From the NCBI RefSeq assembly GCF_000308535.1, contig NZ_BAFW01000079.1:1-42127 (forward strand): a stretch of DNA of 42,127 bases, read 5' to 3'. Numbering within the stretch: the first letter of the stretch is position 1; every line of letters begins with the position of its first letter. The notes under the pieces are model-generated. The model was not told the DNA's origin. It searched no databases and saw only the letters and a program-made list of their open reading frames with translations. Source of the DNA: Nocardia cerradoensis NBRC 101014. Its GTDB lineage: Bacteria; Actinomycetota; Actinomycetes; Mycobacteriales; Mycobacteriaceae. The position numbers were made by a program, and so were the translations under genes. Below, in pieces: positions 1 through 10,677 of the stretch.

Positions 1-384
1 ATCGGCCAGGGCCGGGTGACCGCGTCACCGTTCGGCATGGCGTTGGTCGCCGCGACCGTCGCCCACGGTTCGGTGCCGGCGCCCACCATCGTGGCGGGAT
101 CCCCCGGGAAGGCGGACCGGACCCCGGATCCCGTGCCCGCGCCGGTGCTGGATCAGGTGAAATCCATGATGCGCGAGACCATTACGAACGGCACGGCCAC
201 CAGCCTCGCCGACATTCCGGGCATGCTCGGCAAGACCGGCACGGCCGAATACATCGATGACGCCCACGCGCACGGCTGGTTCGTCGGCATCGACGGTGAC
301 CTGGCGCTGGCGGTGTTCGTCGGCGATGCCGGCAGCTCGACGCCGGCGGTCGAGGCGGCCGGACGTTTCCTGCGGAATCAGTAG
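1..384 (+). CDS. Penicillin-binding protein, C-terminal part of transpeptidase domain (5' end outside window)
   Basis: The frame is open from the first base and ends at a tandem TAG TAG at 382-387, so the start lies upstream of the window. The visible 127 residues begin with IGQGRVTASPFGMALVAATVA, the conserved segment found shortly before the third active-site motif in class B penicillin-binding proteins. The KTGT motif (KTG box) follows at about nt 232-243. The family cross-links peptidoglycan peptides through a serine acyl-enzyme on the outer face of the membrane; the SxxK and SxN motifs would lie upstream. The wording is closest to what I recall of the mycobacterial PBP-lipo type (Rv2864c-like), but the subclass is an inference from a fragment. 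The next gene on the same strand is a Ser/Thr kinase after a 233-base gap, so cell-wall functions may be grouped here. Confidence 0.85.
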   Translation: MGQGRVTASPFGMALVAATVAHGSVPAPTIVAGSPGKADRTPDPVPAPVLDQVKSMMRETITNGTATSLADIPGMLGKTGTAEYIDDAHAHGWFVGIDGDLALAVFVGDAGSSTPAVEAAGRFLRNQ

Positions 385-418
385 TAGCGCGCCCCGAAAA
401 TGAGTGAAGTTCGTCACA

Positions 419-435
419 TATACTCTCGCTGTATA
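419..435. repeat. Inverted repeat TATAC-N7-GTATA in AT-rich spacer
   Basis: The arms TATAC (419-423) and GTATA (431-435) flank seven bases in a local AT-rich patch between the PBP gene and the kinase gene. It could be an operator or promoter element. Nothing else in the 385-617 spacer is recognisable apart from the candidate -10 box at 523-528. Confidence 0.3.
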
Positions 436-522
436 GCGAACTGATCTCGACCGCATCGCATGGTGGTCACACATATTCCGCACAGATCTCGCTCCGGCGT
501 CAAAGCGGCCCGTCAGGCCCGC

Positions 523-528
523 TACACT
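523..528 (+). promoter_or_regulatory. Candidate -10 box TACACT for the Ser/Thr kinase gene
   Basis: TACACT fits the actinobacterial TANNNT -10 pattern and lies about 75-90 bases before the kinase start region. No convincing -35 box is visible. It implies a leader of about 70-80 bases carrying the GGAG at 592-595. Confidence 0.35.
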
Positions 529-617
529 CGTCCGGGAACACGCGCGGGACATGACCCCGCGCGCGGTAAGTCACGGATCGCGGAGAAACTCGGAGTAGTG
601 CCATCGAAACCGGCCAA

Positions 618-2183
618 GTGATCGCAGGGCATTACCGCCTGGTCGAGCGGATTGGTAGCGGCGGCACAGGCGTCGTCTGGCGTGCCGTCGACGAACGACT
701 CGAACGGTCGGTCGCGATCAAGCAGATCCTCACCCAGCCCAGTCTGCCGCCGGGGGAGAAAGAGATCGTGCGTCAGCGCGCGTCTCGGGAGGCCCGCAAC
801 GCGGCCCGCTTCCAGCACCCCAACGCGATCGTGGTCTTCGACATCACCGAGCACGAGGGCGATCCCTGCCTGATCATGGAGTATCTGCCGTCGCAGAGCC
901 TCGCCGTGGTGCTGTCCTCGCAGGGGACGCTGCCGCTGCCGCAGGTGGCGCGCATCGGTGAGCAGGTCGCCTCGGCGCTGGTGGCCGCCCATCGCGCGGG
1001 CATCGTGCACCGGGACATCAAGCCCGGCAACGTCTTGCTCGGCGACAACGGCACCGTGAAGATCACCGACTTCGGTATCTCCAAGGCCAAGGGAGATGTC
1101 AACCTCACCGCCACCGGCCTGATCTCCGGCACCGCGGCCTATCTGGCCCCCGAGGTCGCCCGTGGCGCTGAACCCAGTCCGGCCGCCGACGTCTTCGCCT
1201 TGGGCGCAACGCTTTTCCACGCTCTCGAGGGCGAACCGCCCTACGGCACCAATCCGAATCCCCTGGCACTGCTGTACGCCGCGGCCAACGGTCAGCTGAG
1301 CCAGCCGCGCAACGCCGGCCCACTCACCGATCTGCTGCTGGATCTGCTCAGCTTCGAGCCGGAGGACCGGCCGAGCATGACCGACGTGCGCGATCAGCTG
1401 GCCGATTTCGCGGATCAGGCCGCGGATGCCGAATCGACCCGGATGCTGGCCACCCACCGCGGGGGCGCGCGCCGCCAGGCCACGCGCACCCTGGATCGCC
1501 GTACGGCACAGGCGGATATCTCCACCGCGGAGATGATGGCCACCGCGGCGGTACTGTCCGAACCGGAGATGCAGCCGGTCCGGCCCGTCGCGGCCGGCGC
1601 GCACCCCACCCGCTCCAATCCGGTGCCCGCCGCCGAGCCGGCGCCCACCCGCAACGCGAAACCGTGGGTGTTCGCCGGTGGTTTCGCCGCCGGTCTGGTG
1701 ATCGTCGCCGCGGCGCTGTATCTGATGTTCGGCGGCGCGAAGACGGAATCGCCCGGTTCGCAGGCGAATTCGCCGGCGGCGACCGCCACCGCGCAGGCGG
1801 GTACCTCGACGCAGAGCGTCGCGGCCGTGGGACAGACCAAGAGCGCCGGTAAGACGGACGTCGGCTCGGCGGCCGGTGTCATCCAGAACTTCTACGACGC
1901 CCTCGTCGACCAGAACACCGGCACCGCATGGAATCTGCTCACTCCCGCGGCGCAGCAGGTGTACGGCAGCCAGCAGGCGTTCGCGAGCTACTGGAAGCAG
2001 AACCAGATCACCGCGTACAACACCATCGAGGGCGCGCGGGGTGGCGGCAGCAGCGCCAATTCCGATGGCTCGGTGGATATGTCGGTCGCCAGCATCACCT
2101 ACGGTGGCCAGAACAAGTCGATCGAACTGCGCGTCGTGGTGGGCAGCAGCGGGAAGCTGCTGATCGACAGCGATACGCACTGA
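618..2183 (+). CDS. Transmembrane Ser/Thr protein kinase (PknB/Hanks family)
   Basis: This is a 521-residue eukaryotic-like kinase. The N-terminal domain (about residues 6-265) has a GSGGTG glycine loop, VAIK with Lys35, the catalytic loop HRDIKPGN (Asp133), DFG at 151-153 and a GTAAYLAPE segment, so all catalytic residues are present. A Thr/Ala-rich linker leads to one membrane segment at about 349-371. The roughly 150-residue extracytoplasmic domain contains FYDALVDQNTGTAWNLL and is loosely NTF2-like; it lacks the PASTA repeats of PknB. The likely role is phosphorylation of cytoplasmic targets in response to an outside signal, which is not known. GTG at 618 is the only canonical start before an in-frame stop at 567-569, but the only good ribosome site (GGAG, 592-595) is 22 bases away and sits correctly for an ATC at 603. 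A small hairpin (2201-2218) follows the gene. Confidence 0.9.
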   Translation: MIAGHYRLVERIGSGGTGVVWRAVDERLERSVAIKQILTQPSLPPGEKEIVRQRASREARNAARFQHPNAIVVFDITEHEGDPCLIMEYLPSQSLAVVLSSQGTLPLPQVARIGEQVASALVAAHRAGIVHRDIKPGNVLLGDNGTVKITDFGISKAKGDVNLTATGLISGTAAYLAPEVARGAEPSPAADVFALGATLFHALEGEPPYGTNPNPLALLYAAANGQLSQPRNAGPLTDLLLDLLSFEPEDRPSMTDVRDQLADFADQAADAESTRMLATHRGGARRQATRTLDRRTAQADISTAEMMATAAVLSEPEMQPVRPVAAGAHPTRSNPVPAAEPAPTRNAKPWVFAGGFAAGLVIVAAALYLMFGGAKTESPGSQANSPAATATAQAGTSTQSVAAVGQTKSAGKTDVGSAAGVIQNFYDALVDQNTGTAWNLLTPAAQQVYGSQQAFASYWKQNQITAYNTIEGARGGGSSANSDGSVDMSVASITYGGQNKSIELRVVVGSSGKLLIDSDTH

Positions 2184-2200
2184 TCCGGCTGCGGGCGGGT

Positions 2201-2218
2201 CTCCGCCCACGGGCGGAG
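2201..2218 (+). terminator. Short GC hairpin after the kinase gene
   Basis: CTCCGCC (2201-2207) pairs with GGCGGAG (2212-2218) around a four-base loop. There is no T-run, so it would be a weak, U-less actinobacterial-type terminator. It lies 17 bases after the kinase stop. Confidence 0.4.
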
Positions 2219-2264
2219 GCGTCGATCCGTCCGCGGTAGCTGTTCGCGCCCGGTGCGCTCCCGG

Positions 2265-2270
2265 TAGTCT
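2265..2270 (+). promoter_or_regulatory. -10 box TAGTCT, leaderless start of the isomerase-family gene
   Basis: TAGTCT ends six bases before the GTG at 2277. With a start site about seven bases after the -10 box, the transcript would begin at the start codon itself. No Shine-Dalgarno sequence is present, which agrees with a leaderless mRNA. Confidence 0.55.
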
Positions 2271-2276
2271 CGGGCC

Positions 2277-2882
2277 GTGAGCACTCGGCAGCTGCTGAAC
2301 GACGAACGGGCCGAACTGATTACGCTGCTGCGTGATCTGAGCGAAGACGAATGGGAGGCGCCCTCGCTGTGTGCGGGGTGGCGGGTGCGCGACGTGGTGG
2401 GGCACCTGCTCTACGACGAGATGTCCCTGCTGGGCTACGCCCGCTTCGCCCTCGGCTACCGGCTGAGCACCGACCGCGTCAACAACGGTCTCGTCGACCG
2501 GGCTCGGGATCTCACGCCGGCGCAGCTCATCGAGCGATTCGACAACTCCGGACAGCGCATCACCGGCGTGTGGCCGAGCCTGGGCCTGGCCGACATCCTG
2601 GTGCATCAGCAGGACATCCGCCGTCCACTCGGACGCCCCCGTACCATCCCGGCCGACCGCCTGGTCGCGGTGCTGCGCCATCCCGACCCGTTCGCGCGTC
2701 CGCGCACCTACACCCGCGGCCTGCGTTTCGTCGCCACCGACGTGGAGTGGTCCGCCGGCACCGGGCCGGAAGTCCGCGGGCCGGGCGAGGCGCTGGCGCT
2801 GGCCGCGGTGGGCCGCCCCGCCGCCCTGGAAGACCTCACCGGTGAGGGTGTGGAGACACTGCGCCGGCGCCACGGAGTGTGA
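2277..2882 (+). CDS. Maleylpyruvate isomerase family mycothiol-dependent enzyme (DinB-like fold)
   Basis: The 201-residue protein opens with a segment typical of the TIGR03083/DinB superfamily: SLCAGWRVRDVVGHLLYDEM at about residues 34-53, supplying the first metal-ligand His, and later ILVHQQDIRRPLG, with a second His typical of the divalent-metal site. Members use mycothiol, the actinobacterial thiol, for isomerisation or S-transfer reactions, and many have no known substrate. The GTG start follows a TAGTCT -10 box by six bases and has no ribosome site, so it is probably leaderless and transcribed on its own. The next gene is convergent. The family call is firm, but the exact reaction cannot be told from sequence. 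Confidence 0.8.
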   Translation: MSTRQLLNDERAELITLLRDLSEDEWEAPSLCAGWRVRDVVGHLLYDEMSLLGYARFALGYRLSTDRVNNGLVDRARDLTPAQLIERFDNSGQRITGVWPSLGLADILVHQQDIRRPLGRPRTIPADRLVAVLRHPDPFARPRTYTRGLRFVATDVEWSAGTGPEVRGPGEALALAAVGRPAALEDLTGEGVETLRRRHGV

Positions 2883-3002
2883 TGCGCCGCAGCGAACATG
2901 GCTTCCCGACGGTTTCGCGGCCCGGATACGGCGTGCCTACCGTCGCAGGCCGTGCATCGGCGAGGCGAGTGCCGGGTCGAAGCGAGCTGGGACGGAATGT
3001 CG

Positions 3003-3854
3003 CTATCGCGCAGCGGTTTCCGTGTCGGCCGTCCAATCGGTGAGTAGGCGCAGGCCGGTCGCGCTCGGAGAATCGGGCTCGACCGTGTGGACGATCAGCG
3101 CCTGATCGGGGTCGTCGGGCAGTCTCAGCGTTTCGAAGCCCAGGCCGAGCCGGCCGACCACCGGATGCCGGTAGACGTAGCGGCCGTGGGTCTTGTCCTT
3201 CACCTCGTGGCGCGACCACAGCCGCTCGAAATCCGCATCACGCCGCCGCAATTCGTCGATCAGCGCCGCGATGCCGTGGTCGCCGGGATTGCGGGCCGCG
3301 TCCAGCCGGAGATAGGCGACGACGTCGGCGGCCTTGGCCGGCCAATCTTCGTACAGTTCGCGCATTCCCTCGTCGAAGAACACCAGCCGCGCCAGATTGC
3401 GCTGCTCCGGCGGCAATGCGCCGAAATCGGTGAGCAGCGCGGCCGCCGCACGGTTCCAGGCCAGCACATTCGTGCCGCGGCCGACGATGTAGGCCGGGGC
3501 CTCGGAGCTGTCGAGCAGCCGCCGCAAACCGGGCCGCACCTGCTGTGCCGCAACGGGTTCGGTGCCCGACCACGGACGGGCCAGCCGGTACAGGTGGTCG
3601 CGTTCGAGCGGATTCAGCCGCAACGCCCGCGCCACCGCGTCCAGCACCGACTCCGAAAAGTGCAGCGTGCGGCCCTGTTCCAGGCGCACGTAGTGATCCA
3701 CACTCACCCCGGCCAGCAGTGCCAGCTCCTCGCGGCGCAGACCCGGCACCCGGCGGCGGGTGCCGTGCTCGGCCAGACCTACCTCCTCCGGACGCAGACG
3801 GGCACGGCGCGATCGCAGGAATTCCCCGAGTTCGGCGCGTCGATCCAGGCTCAT
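3003..3854 (-). CDS. XRE-family regulator with MmyB-like ligand-binding domain
   Basis: The product is 283 residues. Residues 1-80 form a Cro/C1-type helix-turn-helix: a LGEFLRSRRARL start, then RREELALLAGVSVDHYVRLEQGR covering the recognition helix. The rest matches the MmyB-like ligand-binding (PAS-like) domain, with AYIVGRGTNVLAWNRAAAAL and ARLVFFDEGMRELYEDW. These regulators commonly lie divergent to an oxidoreductase that they control, as here with the aldo/keto reductase at 3997. ATG at 3854 is preferred because the helix-turn-helix begins there; a reading frame continues upstream but shows no family similarity. A GATACT -10 box lies six bases before this ATG, and a 12-base palindrome overlaps it (3865-3876), which suggests autoregulation. 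Confidence 0.85.
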   Translation of the reverse strand: MSLDRRAELGEFLRSRRARLRPEEVGLAEHGTRRRVPGLRREELALLAGVSVDHYVRLEQGRTLHFSESVLDAVARALRLNPLERDHLYRLARPWSGTEPVAAQQVRPGLRRLLDSSEAPAYIVGRGTNVLAWNRAAAALLTDFGALPPEQRNLARLVFFDEGMRELYEDWPAKAADVVAYLRLDAARNPGDHGIAALIDELRRRDADFERLWSRHEVKDKTHGRYVYRHPVVGRLGLGFETLRLPDDPDQALIVHTVEPDSPSATGLRLLTDWTADTETAAR

Positions 3855-3860
3855 GCGGCA

Positions 3861-3866
3861 AGTATC
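3861..3866 (-). promoter_or_regulatory. -10 box GATACT for the XRE regulator (leaderless geometry)
   Basis: Reading the reverse strand, GATACT is followed by six bases and then the ATG at 3854. This gives the same spacing as several other genes in the window. Confidence 0.4.
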
Positions 3867-3876
3867 GGGCGCCCGA
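3865..3876. promoter_or_regulatory. Palindrome TCGGGCGCCCGA, candidate operator
   Basis: This perfect 12-base palindrome overlaps the -10 region of the XRE gene in the 142-base divergent spacer before the aldo/keto reductase. A dimeric helix-turn-helix protein could bind it. High GC content makes chance palindromes more likely, so confidence is modest. Confidence 0.35.
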
Positions 3877-3996
3877 CCCCGCTCGGCCTGGTCACCGTAT
3901 GCCCAGGCTCGGCACGCACTGGTAGCCGGCGACACCGGTGACGAATCTGGATTTCGGCGCCGCCACCGGGGCGGCGCGAACGAAGGAGACGCATCG

Positions 3997-5031
3997 ATGA
4001 GCACCACTCGCCGCTTCGGCAGCACCGGAATGGACATCACCCCAGTGGGTTTCGGCACCTGGGTGATCTCCGGGCCCGGCTGGCAGTATTCGTGGGGCAG
4101 CACCGACGACACCGATTCGGTGGCCGCCATCCGGCACGCCGTCGCTACCGGACTCAACTGGATCGACACCGCGGCCGCGTACGGACTCGGGCATGCCGAG
4201 GAACTCGTCGGCCGCGCCCTGGCCGGGATTCCCGAGCGGGAGCGCCCGTACATCTTCACCAAGACCGGCCTGATCTGGGACGACGGCGACGACCCGAACG
4301 GCCCGCCGCTGCGGGTGATGCGGCCGCAGACGGTCCGCCGCGAACTCGAGAATTCGCTGCGCCGCCTCGGCACCGACCACATCGACCTGTACCAGGTGCA
4401 CTGGCCCGATACCGGCGCCCGCTTCGTCTACGGCGCCGAGGGCGAACCGACCGGCGACGCCACGCCGCTCGAGGAGTACTGGCAGCTGATGGCGGACCTG
4501 CGCAAGGAAGGCAAGGTACGTGCCGTCGGCCTGTCCAATCACGATGTGCGGCAACTGGATATCGCCGAATCCATCGCGCATGTCGATGCGATCCAGCCGC
4601 CGTTCTCGGCGCTCAACCGCGTCGCGGCGCCGGAGATCGCGTGGGCGGCCGCCCACGACACCGGTGTGATCGCCTATTCGCCGCTGCAGTCGGGCCTGCT
4701 CACCGGCGCGTACACCGCCGACCGTGTGCTCGCCGCCGACGACTGGCGCCGCGGCTACGCCGAGTTCACCACCGATCTGCCGGTCAACCTCGCCTTCGTC
4801 GACGCGCTGCGCCCGATCGCCGCCCGGCACGGCGTCGGGGTGGCGGAGGTGGCGCTGGCCTGGGTCACGGGCTGGCCCGGCATCACGGGGGCGATCGTCG
4901 GCGCCCGCACGCCGGCACAGATCGACGGGTGGGCCGGGGCTCGCGACCTGGTACTCACCGCCGACGATCAGGCCGAGATCACCGCCGCGCTGGTCGCCAC
5001 CGGAGCCGGTACCGGTCCGGTCCGCCCGTGA
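3997..5031 (+). CDS. Aldo/keto reductase
   Basis: The 344-residue protein is a complete aldo/keto reductase of the Tas/YajO-like subgroup. The catalytic tetrad is visible in order: Asp in NWIDTAAAYG, Tyr in the same motif, Lys in IFTKTGL and His in LYQVHWP. The C-terminal NADPH-binding part contains GAIVGARTPAQI. It would reduce aldehydes or ketones with NADPH in the cytosol; the substrate is unknown. ATG at 3997 is chosen because AAGGAG (3983-3988) precedes it by eight bases and the family N-terminus RRFGSTGMDITPVGFGTW follows. It is followed by an ABM monooxygenase gene 29 bases later, very likely in one operon, and is divergent from an XRE regulator that probably controls the pair. Confidence 0.9.
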   Translation: MSTTRRFGSTGMDITPVGFGTWVISGPGWQYSWGSTDDTDSVAAIRHAVATGLNWIDTAAAYGLGHAEELVGRALAGIPERERPYIFTKTGLIWDDGDDPNGPPLRVMRPQTVRRELENSLRRLGTDHIDLYQVHWPDTGARFVYGAEGEPTGDATPLEEYWQLMADLRKEGKVRAVGLSNHDVRQLDIAESIAHVDAIQPPFSALNRVAAPEIAWAAAHDTGVIAYSPLQSGLLTGAYTADRVLAADDWRRGYAEFTTDLPVNLAFVDALRPIAARHGVGVAEVALAWVTGWPGITGAIVGARTPAQIDGWAGARDLVLTADDQAEITAALVATGAGTGPVRP

Positions 5032-5060
5032 ACCCGTCCGAACGATCGGAGGAGAACACC

Positions 5061-5348
5061 ATGGACCTGCACGTCGTCGCCGAACTGCACGCCCGCCCCG
5101 GCCGGGAGGATCGGCTGCGCACCGCCCTGGAGGCGATGATCGAACCGTCGCTCGCCGAACCCGGATGCCTGGACTACCGGCCCTACGCCGACCCCAACGA
5201 TCCGGCTCGCATGGTGGTGGTGGAGCGCTGGCACGGGCCCGACGCGCTCGAGGCTCATTTCGCGACCCCGCACTTCCGTCATATCGCCGAGGTGCTGGAT
5301 CTGATCCTGGCCGAGCCGATGACGCTGTATCGCCTGGTGCCGGAATGA
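5061..5348 (+). CDS. ABM-domain monooxygenase (YgiN/quinol monooxygenase type)
   Basis: The 95-residue protein has one ABM (antibiotic biosynthesis monooxygenase) ferredoxin-like domain: HVVAELHARPGREDRLRTAL, EPGCLDYRPY, then VVVERWHGPDALEAHFATPH and a C-terminal ILAEPMTLYRLV. Small dimeric members oxidise quinols or electron-rich aromatics without cofactor; the substrate here is not evident. The start is supported by GGAGGAG at 5048-5054, seven bases upstream. It forms a two-gene unit with the preceding aldo/keto reductase, suggesting a joint role in carbonyl or quinone handling. A strong hairpin at 5362-5397 ends the unit. Confidence 0.85.
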   Translation: MDLHVVAELHARPGREDRLRTALEAMIEPSLAEPGCLDYRPYADPNDPARMVVVERWHGPDALEAHFATPHFRHIAEVLDLILAEPMTLYRLVPE

Positions 5349-5361
5349 GCCGCCGCGGCCG

Positions 5362-5397
5362 GAGCCGGATGCGGGAGCATGACGCCGCATCCGGCTC
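5362..5397 (+). terminator. 13-bp perfect hairpin between ABM gene and his operon
   Basis: GAGCCGGATGCGG (5362-5374) is the exact reverse complement of CCGCATCCGGCTC (5385-5397), with a ten-base loop. It starts 14 bases after the ABM stop and lies before the his promoter. There is no T-run, as is common for actinobacterial terminators. Confidence 0.7.
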
Positions 5398-5428
5398 GGG
5401 CGGCGGATATCCACTGGCGCCGACCCGA

Positions 5429-5434
5429 TAGGCT
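5429..5434 (+). promoter_or_regulatory. -10 box TAGGCT for the his operon
   Basis: TAGGCT matches the TANNNT pattern found before several genes here. It lies after the terminator hairpin at 5362-5397 and would give a leader of about 70 bases before the hisD ATG at 5512. No His-rich leader peptide or T-box core is visible in this leader. Confidence 0.4.
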
Positions 5435-5511
5435 GGTAGGCGGTCCGGAGCATTCGCTTCGATGTGATGACCAGCACAGACCGGCCGGACAGACAAGGAT
5501 TTCACACCGCT

Positions 5512-8604
<3,093 letters not shown>

Positions 8605-8608
<4 letters not shown>

Positions 8609-9234
8609 AATCGGTTGTGCTGCTGGACTACGGCTCCGGCAATCTGCATTCCGCGGCGCGCGCGCTGGCCCGCACCGGCGCGGAGGTGACCGTCACCGCC
8701 GATCCCCAGGCCGCCTTGAACGCCGACGGTCTGGTCGTGCCCGGGGTCGGCGCCTTCGCCGCGTGCATGGCCGGTCTGACCCAGGTGCGCGGGGAGCGGA
8801 TCATCGGCACCCGCCTCGCCGGGGGCCGGCCGGTGCTGGGCATCTGCGTGGGCATGCAGATCATGTTCGAGCGCGGGGTCGAATTCGGGGTCGAGTCCGA
8901 GGGCTGCGGGCAGTGGCCGGGCACGGTGGAACGGCTTCCGGCGCAGGTACTTCCGCATATGGGCTGGAACACCGTGCAGGCTCCCGCGGACAGCGTGCTG
9001 TTCGCCGGGATGGCTCCCGAGACGCGCTTCTACTTCGTGCACTCCTACGCGGCGCAGAAGTGGGAGTGGGACGACAACGGCACCATCGCCCCGGCGAAGC
9101 TGATCTGGGCCGAACACGGCGGGCCGTTCCTCGCCGCCGTGGAGAACGGGCCGCTGTGTGCCACCCAGTTCCACCCGGAGAAGTCCGGCGACGCCGGTGC
9201 GCAGCTGCTGCGCAACTGGGTCGGCTCGCTGTAG
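8605..9234 (+). CDS. hisH: Imidazole glycerol phosphate synthase, glutaminase subunit
   Basis: HisH hydrolyses glutamine and passes ammonia to HisF, together forming imidazole glycerol phosphate and AICAR. The 209-residue class I glutamine amidotransferase shows the catalytic triad: Cys in [12 protein letters not shown] and His/Glu in TQFHPEKSG, plus the N-terminal [10 protein letters not shown] loop. The GTG start overlaps the hisB stop. The family normally sits directly before hisA, but here the next gene (9237-9713) is on the opposite strand and its stop codon begins two bases after the hisH stop, so the his operon is cut at this point and hisA has its own promoter. Confidence 0.97.
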
Positions 9235-9236
9235 GA

Positions 9237-9713
9237 CTACGTCTGCGGCGGCAGCGTGTCGACCCGGCCCGCGAGCCAGCGGCCGTCGATGTTGTCGAGG
9301 AACACCCGCAGCTGGGATCGTTCGGGCCGGGGCAGGCCGAGGGTGGCATCGCTGCGTTCGGACCGGTCCACGGTCACCACGACCTGCGAATGTTCGGGGT
9401 CGGCCACGTCGGTGCGGCATTCCACCGAATTGGCCTCGGAGCGGACGTGCGCCGAGGTCACGTGTGCGCGCCGATCGGGCGCCGACGCCGCGAACTGGTC
9501 GTGGAACGCGCCGGTGGACAACTCCAGGACCCGCCGGTCGTAGTCGTCGTAACCGGCCCAGTCGTAGGTGGTGAACTGGCGCCCGAAATCGCAGGCGGCC
9601 AATTGAATCGGGTCGGCGGGGGTCGCCGTCGCCGTGGGCGGCACGAGCATGGCGGCGCCGACGGCCCCGCACGACAACGCGAACATGATGGGCCGCAACG
9701 TGATCCGCGACAT
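9237..9713 (-). CDS. Secreted Mce-associated-like protein inserted between hisH and hisA
   Basis: The 158-residue protein starts with a typical signal peptide (MSRITLRPIMFALSCGAVGA, cleavage likely after ATATA near residue 31). The mature part follows the pattern of Mce-associated proteins: a TYDWAGYDDYDRRVLELSTGAFHDQF start, a middle stretch of beta strands and the ending DNIDGRWLAGRVDTL. Such proteins accompany Mce lipid-import systems, though this copy has no membrane anchor and no mce genes nearby. Two Cys residues (AACDFG and VECRTD) could form a disulfide. ATG at 9713 is preceded on the reverse strand by AAGAGGA. It lies antisense within what is one continuous his operon in mycobacteria. 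Confidence 0.7.
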   Translation of the reverse strand: MSRITLRPIMFALSCGAVGAAMLVPPTATATPADPIQLAACDFGRQFTTYDWAGYDDYDRRVLELSTGAFHDQFAASAPDRRAHVTSAHVRSEANSVECRTDVADPEHSQVVVTVDRSERSDATLGLPRPERSQLRVFLDNIDGRWLAGRVDTLPPQT

Positions 9714-9932
9714 GGGTGAAGATCCTCTTCGTCGACAACGATGGCAGTACGTGCCCCCGACCCAGGGTACGTACGCGGAAGCCGCCGGTCTGGACCTCCT
9801 GCGCACAGTGACACACGCAGACTTCGGATTGCCCGGCGTTGTCCAGCTCAAACGTGTGATGCTCGTCCCCGCAGGCAGTGACCGGCGTCCTATTTGCGCC
9901 ATCCCGGCACCGCGACGCCAACCGGTAGCCAG

Positions 9933-9938
9933 TAGGCT
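9933..9938 (+). promoter_or_regulatory. -10 box TAGGCT, leaderless start of hisA/priA
   Basis: TAGGCT ends six bases before the hisA GTG at 9945 and no Shine-Dalgarno sequence is present. It gives hisA-impA-hisF their own leaderless promoter after the antisense gene that interrupts the operon. Confidence 0.6.
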
Positions 9939-9944
9939 GCACAC

Positions 9945-10676
9945 GTGAGTCTTGTGCTGCTACCCGCCGTCGATGTCGCCAATGGTGAGGCCGTGCGCCT
10001 GGTTCAGGGGGAGGCCGGCAGCGAAACCAGCTACGGCGCCCCCCGCGATGCCGCGCTGGCCTGGCAGGAGGCGGGCGCCGAATGGGTGCATCTGGTCGAC
10101 CTCGACGCGGCCTTCGGGCGCGGCTCCAACCGCGAACTGCTCGCCGAGGTCGTCGGTGAGCTGGATGTGAAGGTCGAGCTCTCCGGCGGCATCCGCGACG
10201 ACGACTCGCTGAAGGCCGCGATGGCCACCGGCTGTGCCCGGGTCAACCTGGGTACCGCGGCACTCGAGGATCCGCAGTGGTGCGCCCGCGCCATCGCCGA
10301 ATACGGCGACCGGGTGGCGGTCGGGCTGGACGTGCGGATCATCGACGGCGACTACCGGTTGCGGGGCCGTGGCTGGGTGAGCGACGGCGGCGACCTGTGG
10401 GAGGTGCTCGAGCGCCTGGAACGCGACGGCTGCGCCCGCTACGTGGTCACCGACGTGAGCAAGGACGGCACCCTGCAGGGCCCCAACCTCGACATTCTGC
10501 GGCAGGTGTGCGCGGCCACCGACGCCCCGGTGATCGCCTCCGGGGGCGTCTCCACCCTCGACGATCTGCGGGCCATCTCCGGACTGGTGTCCGACGGGGT
10601 GGAAGGCGCGATCGTCGGAAAAGCCTTGTACGCCGGGCGTTTCACGCTGCCCGAGGCGCTGGACGCGGTTCGCTGA
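9945..10676 (+). CDS. priA: Phosphoribosyl isomerase A (HisA with TrpF activity)
   Basis: PriA isomerises ProFAR in histidine synthesis and, in actinobacteria, also phosphoribosyl anthranilate in tryptophan synthesis. The 243-residue (beta/alpha)8 barrel has the two catalytic aspartates: Asp10 in [10 protein letters not shown] and Asp174 in TDVSKDGT. Arg142 and Trp144 in LRGRGW align with the residues that let M. tuberculosis PriA accept both substrates (its numbers are one higher). No trpF gene occurs among the trp genes in this window, which fits a dual role. GTG at 9945 is supported by the N-terminal match and the leaderless promoter. impA begins one base after the stop. Confidence 0.96.
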   Translation: MSLVLLPAVDVANGEAVRLVQGEAGSETSYGAPRDAALAWQEAGAEWVHLVDLDAAFGRGSNRELLAEVVGELDVKVELSGGIRDDDSLKAAMATGCARVNLGTAALEDPQWCARAIAEYGDRVAVGLDVRIIDGDYRLRGRGWVSDGGDLWEVLERLERDGCARYVVTDVSKDGTLQGPNLDILRQVCAATDAPVIASGGVSTLDDLRAISGLVSDGVEGAIVGKALYAGRFTLPEALDAVR

Positions 10677-10677
10677 C

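Noticed and set aside
522..2873. Very long reverse-strand open frame opposite the kinase and isomerase genes
   Set aside because: It is antisense to genes with clear kinase and DinB-type motifs. Its product is Arg/Gly/His-rich without domains, as expected for a shadow in high-GC DNA.
5435..5511. Histidine attenuator or T-box before hisD
   Set aside because: The leader has no His-rich peptide and no T-box core sequence that I can see.
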